Source of the DNA: an uncultured Mycoplasmatota bacterium
GTDB taxonomy: Bacteria > Bacillota_I > Bacilli_A > RF39 > UBA660
NCBI GenBank assembly: GCA_947305065.1
Contig: CAMZCT010000001.1
Location: 98,854 to 162,853 of the forward strand
DNA length: 64,000 nt
Direction of reading: 5' to 3'
Both the position numbers and the translations under genes were made by a program. The notes under the pieces are model-generated. The model searched no databases. It was not told where the DNA came from and was given only the letters and a program-made list of their open reading frames with translations. Below, one piece after another: positions 62,903 through 64,000 of this stretch. Position 1 is the first letter of the stretch, and each line of letters starts with the position of its first letter.

Positions 62903-63847
62903 ATGAATTATAATGAAAAAAGTTTTTTATTATCTCTTTACACATTTAATGAACATTTAACTGATAATCAAAAAATCAAAAAATTATATATAATGAGTAA
63001 TAATATTACTAACTATTACAGTGAGTTTACTATAAAGAAAAGAAATGGGAAAGATAGACATATATTAAGTCCATATACAGATTTAAAAAAAATACAATTA
63101 AATATATTAAATGATTTATTATATGATAAGCGTCAGTCTCCATATGCAAAAGCATATATAAAGGAAGTTGGTTTAGTCGACAATGCAAAAACTCACATCG
63201 GATATAAATATATTGTTAAATTAGATATAAGTAATTTTTTTGAAAATGTTTCATATGTTGATGTTTATAATATATTTAAAGAATATGGTTTTTCTAACAG
63301 GATATGTGGGCTATTAGCACATTTAACTACATATGATGATTATTTACCACAAGGTGCACCAACATCACCATGTCTATCAAATTTAGTTTTAAGAGATTTT
63401 GATTATAAAGTTGGTAGATGGTGTAAGGATAAGAATATTAACTATACACGATATTCAGATGATATGACATTTTCTATGAATGAATACAATAAGGATTTAA
63501 TAAGATTTATTAGAATCAGCTTGTATAAATGTGGATTAGAATTAAACAATGATAAAATATGCTTGATTGGTAATTCCAAACAACAAAAAGTAACTGGTAT
63601 TGTTGTTAATAATAAGATTCAAGTTGATTCTAATTATAGAAAAAGGATAAGACAAGAATTATATTATATTAATAAATTTGGTATTGATAATCATATCAAA
63701 AGAATTAAAATTACTGATAAAGAAAAATATCTAAAATCTTTATATGGAAGAATATTATTTGTATTGTCTATAGATCCTAACAATAAAGAATTTATAAAAT
63801 ATAAGAAAACAATTCGAAGAATAAATAATCCAAATTATTCAGATTAA
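62903..63847 (+). CDS. Retron reverse transcriptase
   Basis: 314 aa, the standard retron size. It has the retron-specific X motif NAKTH (94-98, NAxxH), the polymerase strands YIVKLDISNFF, QGAPTSPCLSNL and the active site YSDD (184-187), and the Y motif VTG (230-232) that recognises the msr. It makes msDNA from the RNA encoded just upstream. YSDD instead of YADD is a minor variant. No effector gene follows: the stop codon touches the tRNA-Leu remnant. The usual job of retrons is phage defence, but without a visible effector that is only inference here. Confidence 0.94.
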   Translation: MNYNEKSFLLSLYTFNEHLTDNQKIKKLYIMSNNITNYYSEFTIKKRNGKDRHILSPYTDLKKIQLNILNDLLYDKRQSPYAKAYIKEVGLVDNAKTHIGYKYIVKLDISNFFENVSYVDVYNIFKEYGFSNRICGLLAHLTTYDDYLPQGAPTSPCLSNLVLRDFDYKVGRWCKDKNINYTRYSDDMTFSMNEYNKDLIRFIRISLYKCGLELNNDKICLIGNSKQQKVTGIVVNNKIQVDSNYRKRIRQELYYINKFGIDNHIKRIKITDKEKYLKSLYGRILFVLSIDPNNKEFIKYKKTIRRINNPNYSD

Positions 63848-63891
63848 ATCAAAGCAATATCGTGTGGTTTCGAGTCCCACCTGAGGCACCA
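63846..63891 (+). repeat. Diverged 3' half of tRNA-Leu
   Basis: AAATC, AGCAATA, CGTG, TTCGAGTCC and CCTGAGGCACCA align in order with the last half of the intact tRNA-Leu. The T-stem differs (GTGG/CCAC instead of CCGG) and five bases around the variable arm are missing, so it cannot be a functional tRNA. It probably marks the other end of an integration event, possibly an old or imported att copy. Confidence 0.8.
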
Positions 63892-63897
63892 AAAAAA

Positions 63898-63930
63898 ACA
63901 AACCTATTACTTTTGTAATAGGTTTTTTAT
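63898..63930 (+). terminator. Terminator after the tRNA-Leu remnant
   Basis: AAACCTATTAC/GTAATAGGTTT with a TTTT loop and T-run; essentially identical to the terminator after the intact tRNA. The remaining bases to 64000 show nothing I can support. Confidence 0.85.
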
Positions 63931-64000
63931 ATTTATTCCTTTCAAAATATCTTAATATGGTACTATGAAAGTGTAATTAGTAAATCCATTGATCAGGATT

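Larger units (their letters stand above)
61076..63891. mobile_element. 2.8-kb island between tRNA-Leu and its duplicated 3' end
   Basis: Downstream of tRNA-Leu lie a surface protein gene and a retron; at 63846-63891 a second, diverged copy of the 3' half of tRNA-Leu follows, with an almost identical terminator. This is the arrangement left by integration at a tRNA 3' end. No integrase is present, so it is either a decayed element, a satellite mobilised in trans, or a relic. Confidence 0.6.

Noticed and set aside
62903-63847. Group II intron or DGR reverse transcriptase
   Set aside because: The RT has retron-specific NAxxH and VTG motifs, no maturase or endonuclease domain, and no template/variable repeat pair nearby.
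63846-63891. A second functional tRNA gene
   Set aside because: It lacks the whole 5' half and the T-stem has a mismatch.
1-64000. Mycoplasma genetic code (UGA as Trp)
   Set aside because: TGA is used as stop, for example at the end of the 338-aa gene and the 13-codon leader, and Trp is coded by TGG.

Overview
The window is very AT-rich DNA with short intergenic gaps, Gram-positive style ribosome binding sites and promoters, and ordinary stop-codon use (TGA ends genes, so standard code 11). The gene set (SipW-type signal peptidase, CIRCE-controlled clpB without its N-domain, SAM-I riboswitch on metK, sortase and Cna-B adhesin) fits a low-GC Bacillota, probably an uncultured gut-type Bacilli lineage. 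The placement is inference; no rRNA gene is present.

Layout. (1) 1-4462: minus-strand operon for a SipW-type signal peptidase, at least three secreted or anchored proteins with SipW-type N-termini, and a second signal-peptidase-fold protein that appears to have lost its catalytic residues. (2) 4500-11190: host genes: an unknown protein, a membrane-anchored lipase-like hydrolase, an HExxH protein, clpB with a CIRCE/promoter, a VanZ-family protein, and a promoter-to-terminator non-coding RNA of about 425 nt (10634-11059) made of consecutive hairpins. (3) 11194-12192: the 3' part of an FtsK/SpoIIIE gene, cut off where a mobile element begins. (4) About 12193-47776: an integrative conjugative element of about 35 kb. 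From left to right it has three tandem large serine recombinases, a candidate structured RNA, a sigma-like regulator whose ribosome binding site lies in a perfect hairpin, a complete Wzx/Wzy-type exopolysaccharide operon with glycerol-phosphate genes, a type IV secretion and mobilization module (CHAP hydrolase, VirB4, PrgI, TrbL, VirB2-like, VirD4, MOBP relaxase, MobC), SSB and Toprim proteins, a sortase with a thioester/Cna-B adhesin, and ParA/ParB. (5) 47777-48715: a sugar transferase missing its C-terminal part and a frameshifted gene remnant. (6) 48753-60889: host genes: two very large unknown proteins, a cold-shock-like protein, metK with promoter, SAM-I riboswitch and terminator, a WG-repeat-like membrane protein, a Bax-inhibitor-1 homologue, Nudix, uridine phosphorylase and cytidine deaminase. 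(7) 60989-63930: tRNA-Leu(CAA), then a 2.8 kb island ending in a second, diverged 3' half of tRNA-Leu plus an almost identical terminator. The island carries a surface protein and a retron (structured msr-msd RNA plus reverse transcriptase) but no integrase.

Working together: the recombinases move the element, the T4SS and relaxase transfer it, ParAB may stabilise it, and the EPS operon and adhesin remodel the surface of the recipient. The most novel-looking signals are the multi-hairpin RNA at 10634-11059, the retron island in tRNA-Leu, the RNA elements controlling the recombination module, and a conjugative element delivering a whole polysaccharide locus next to a broken host sugar-transferase gene.
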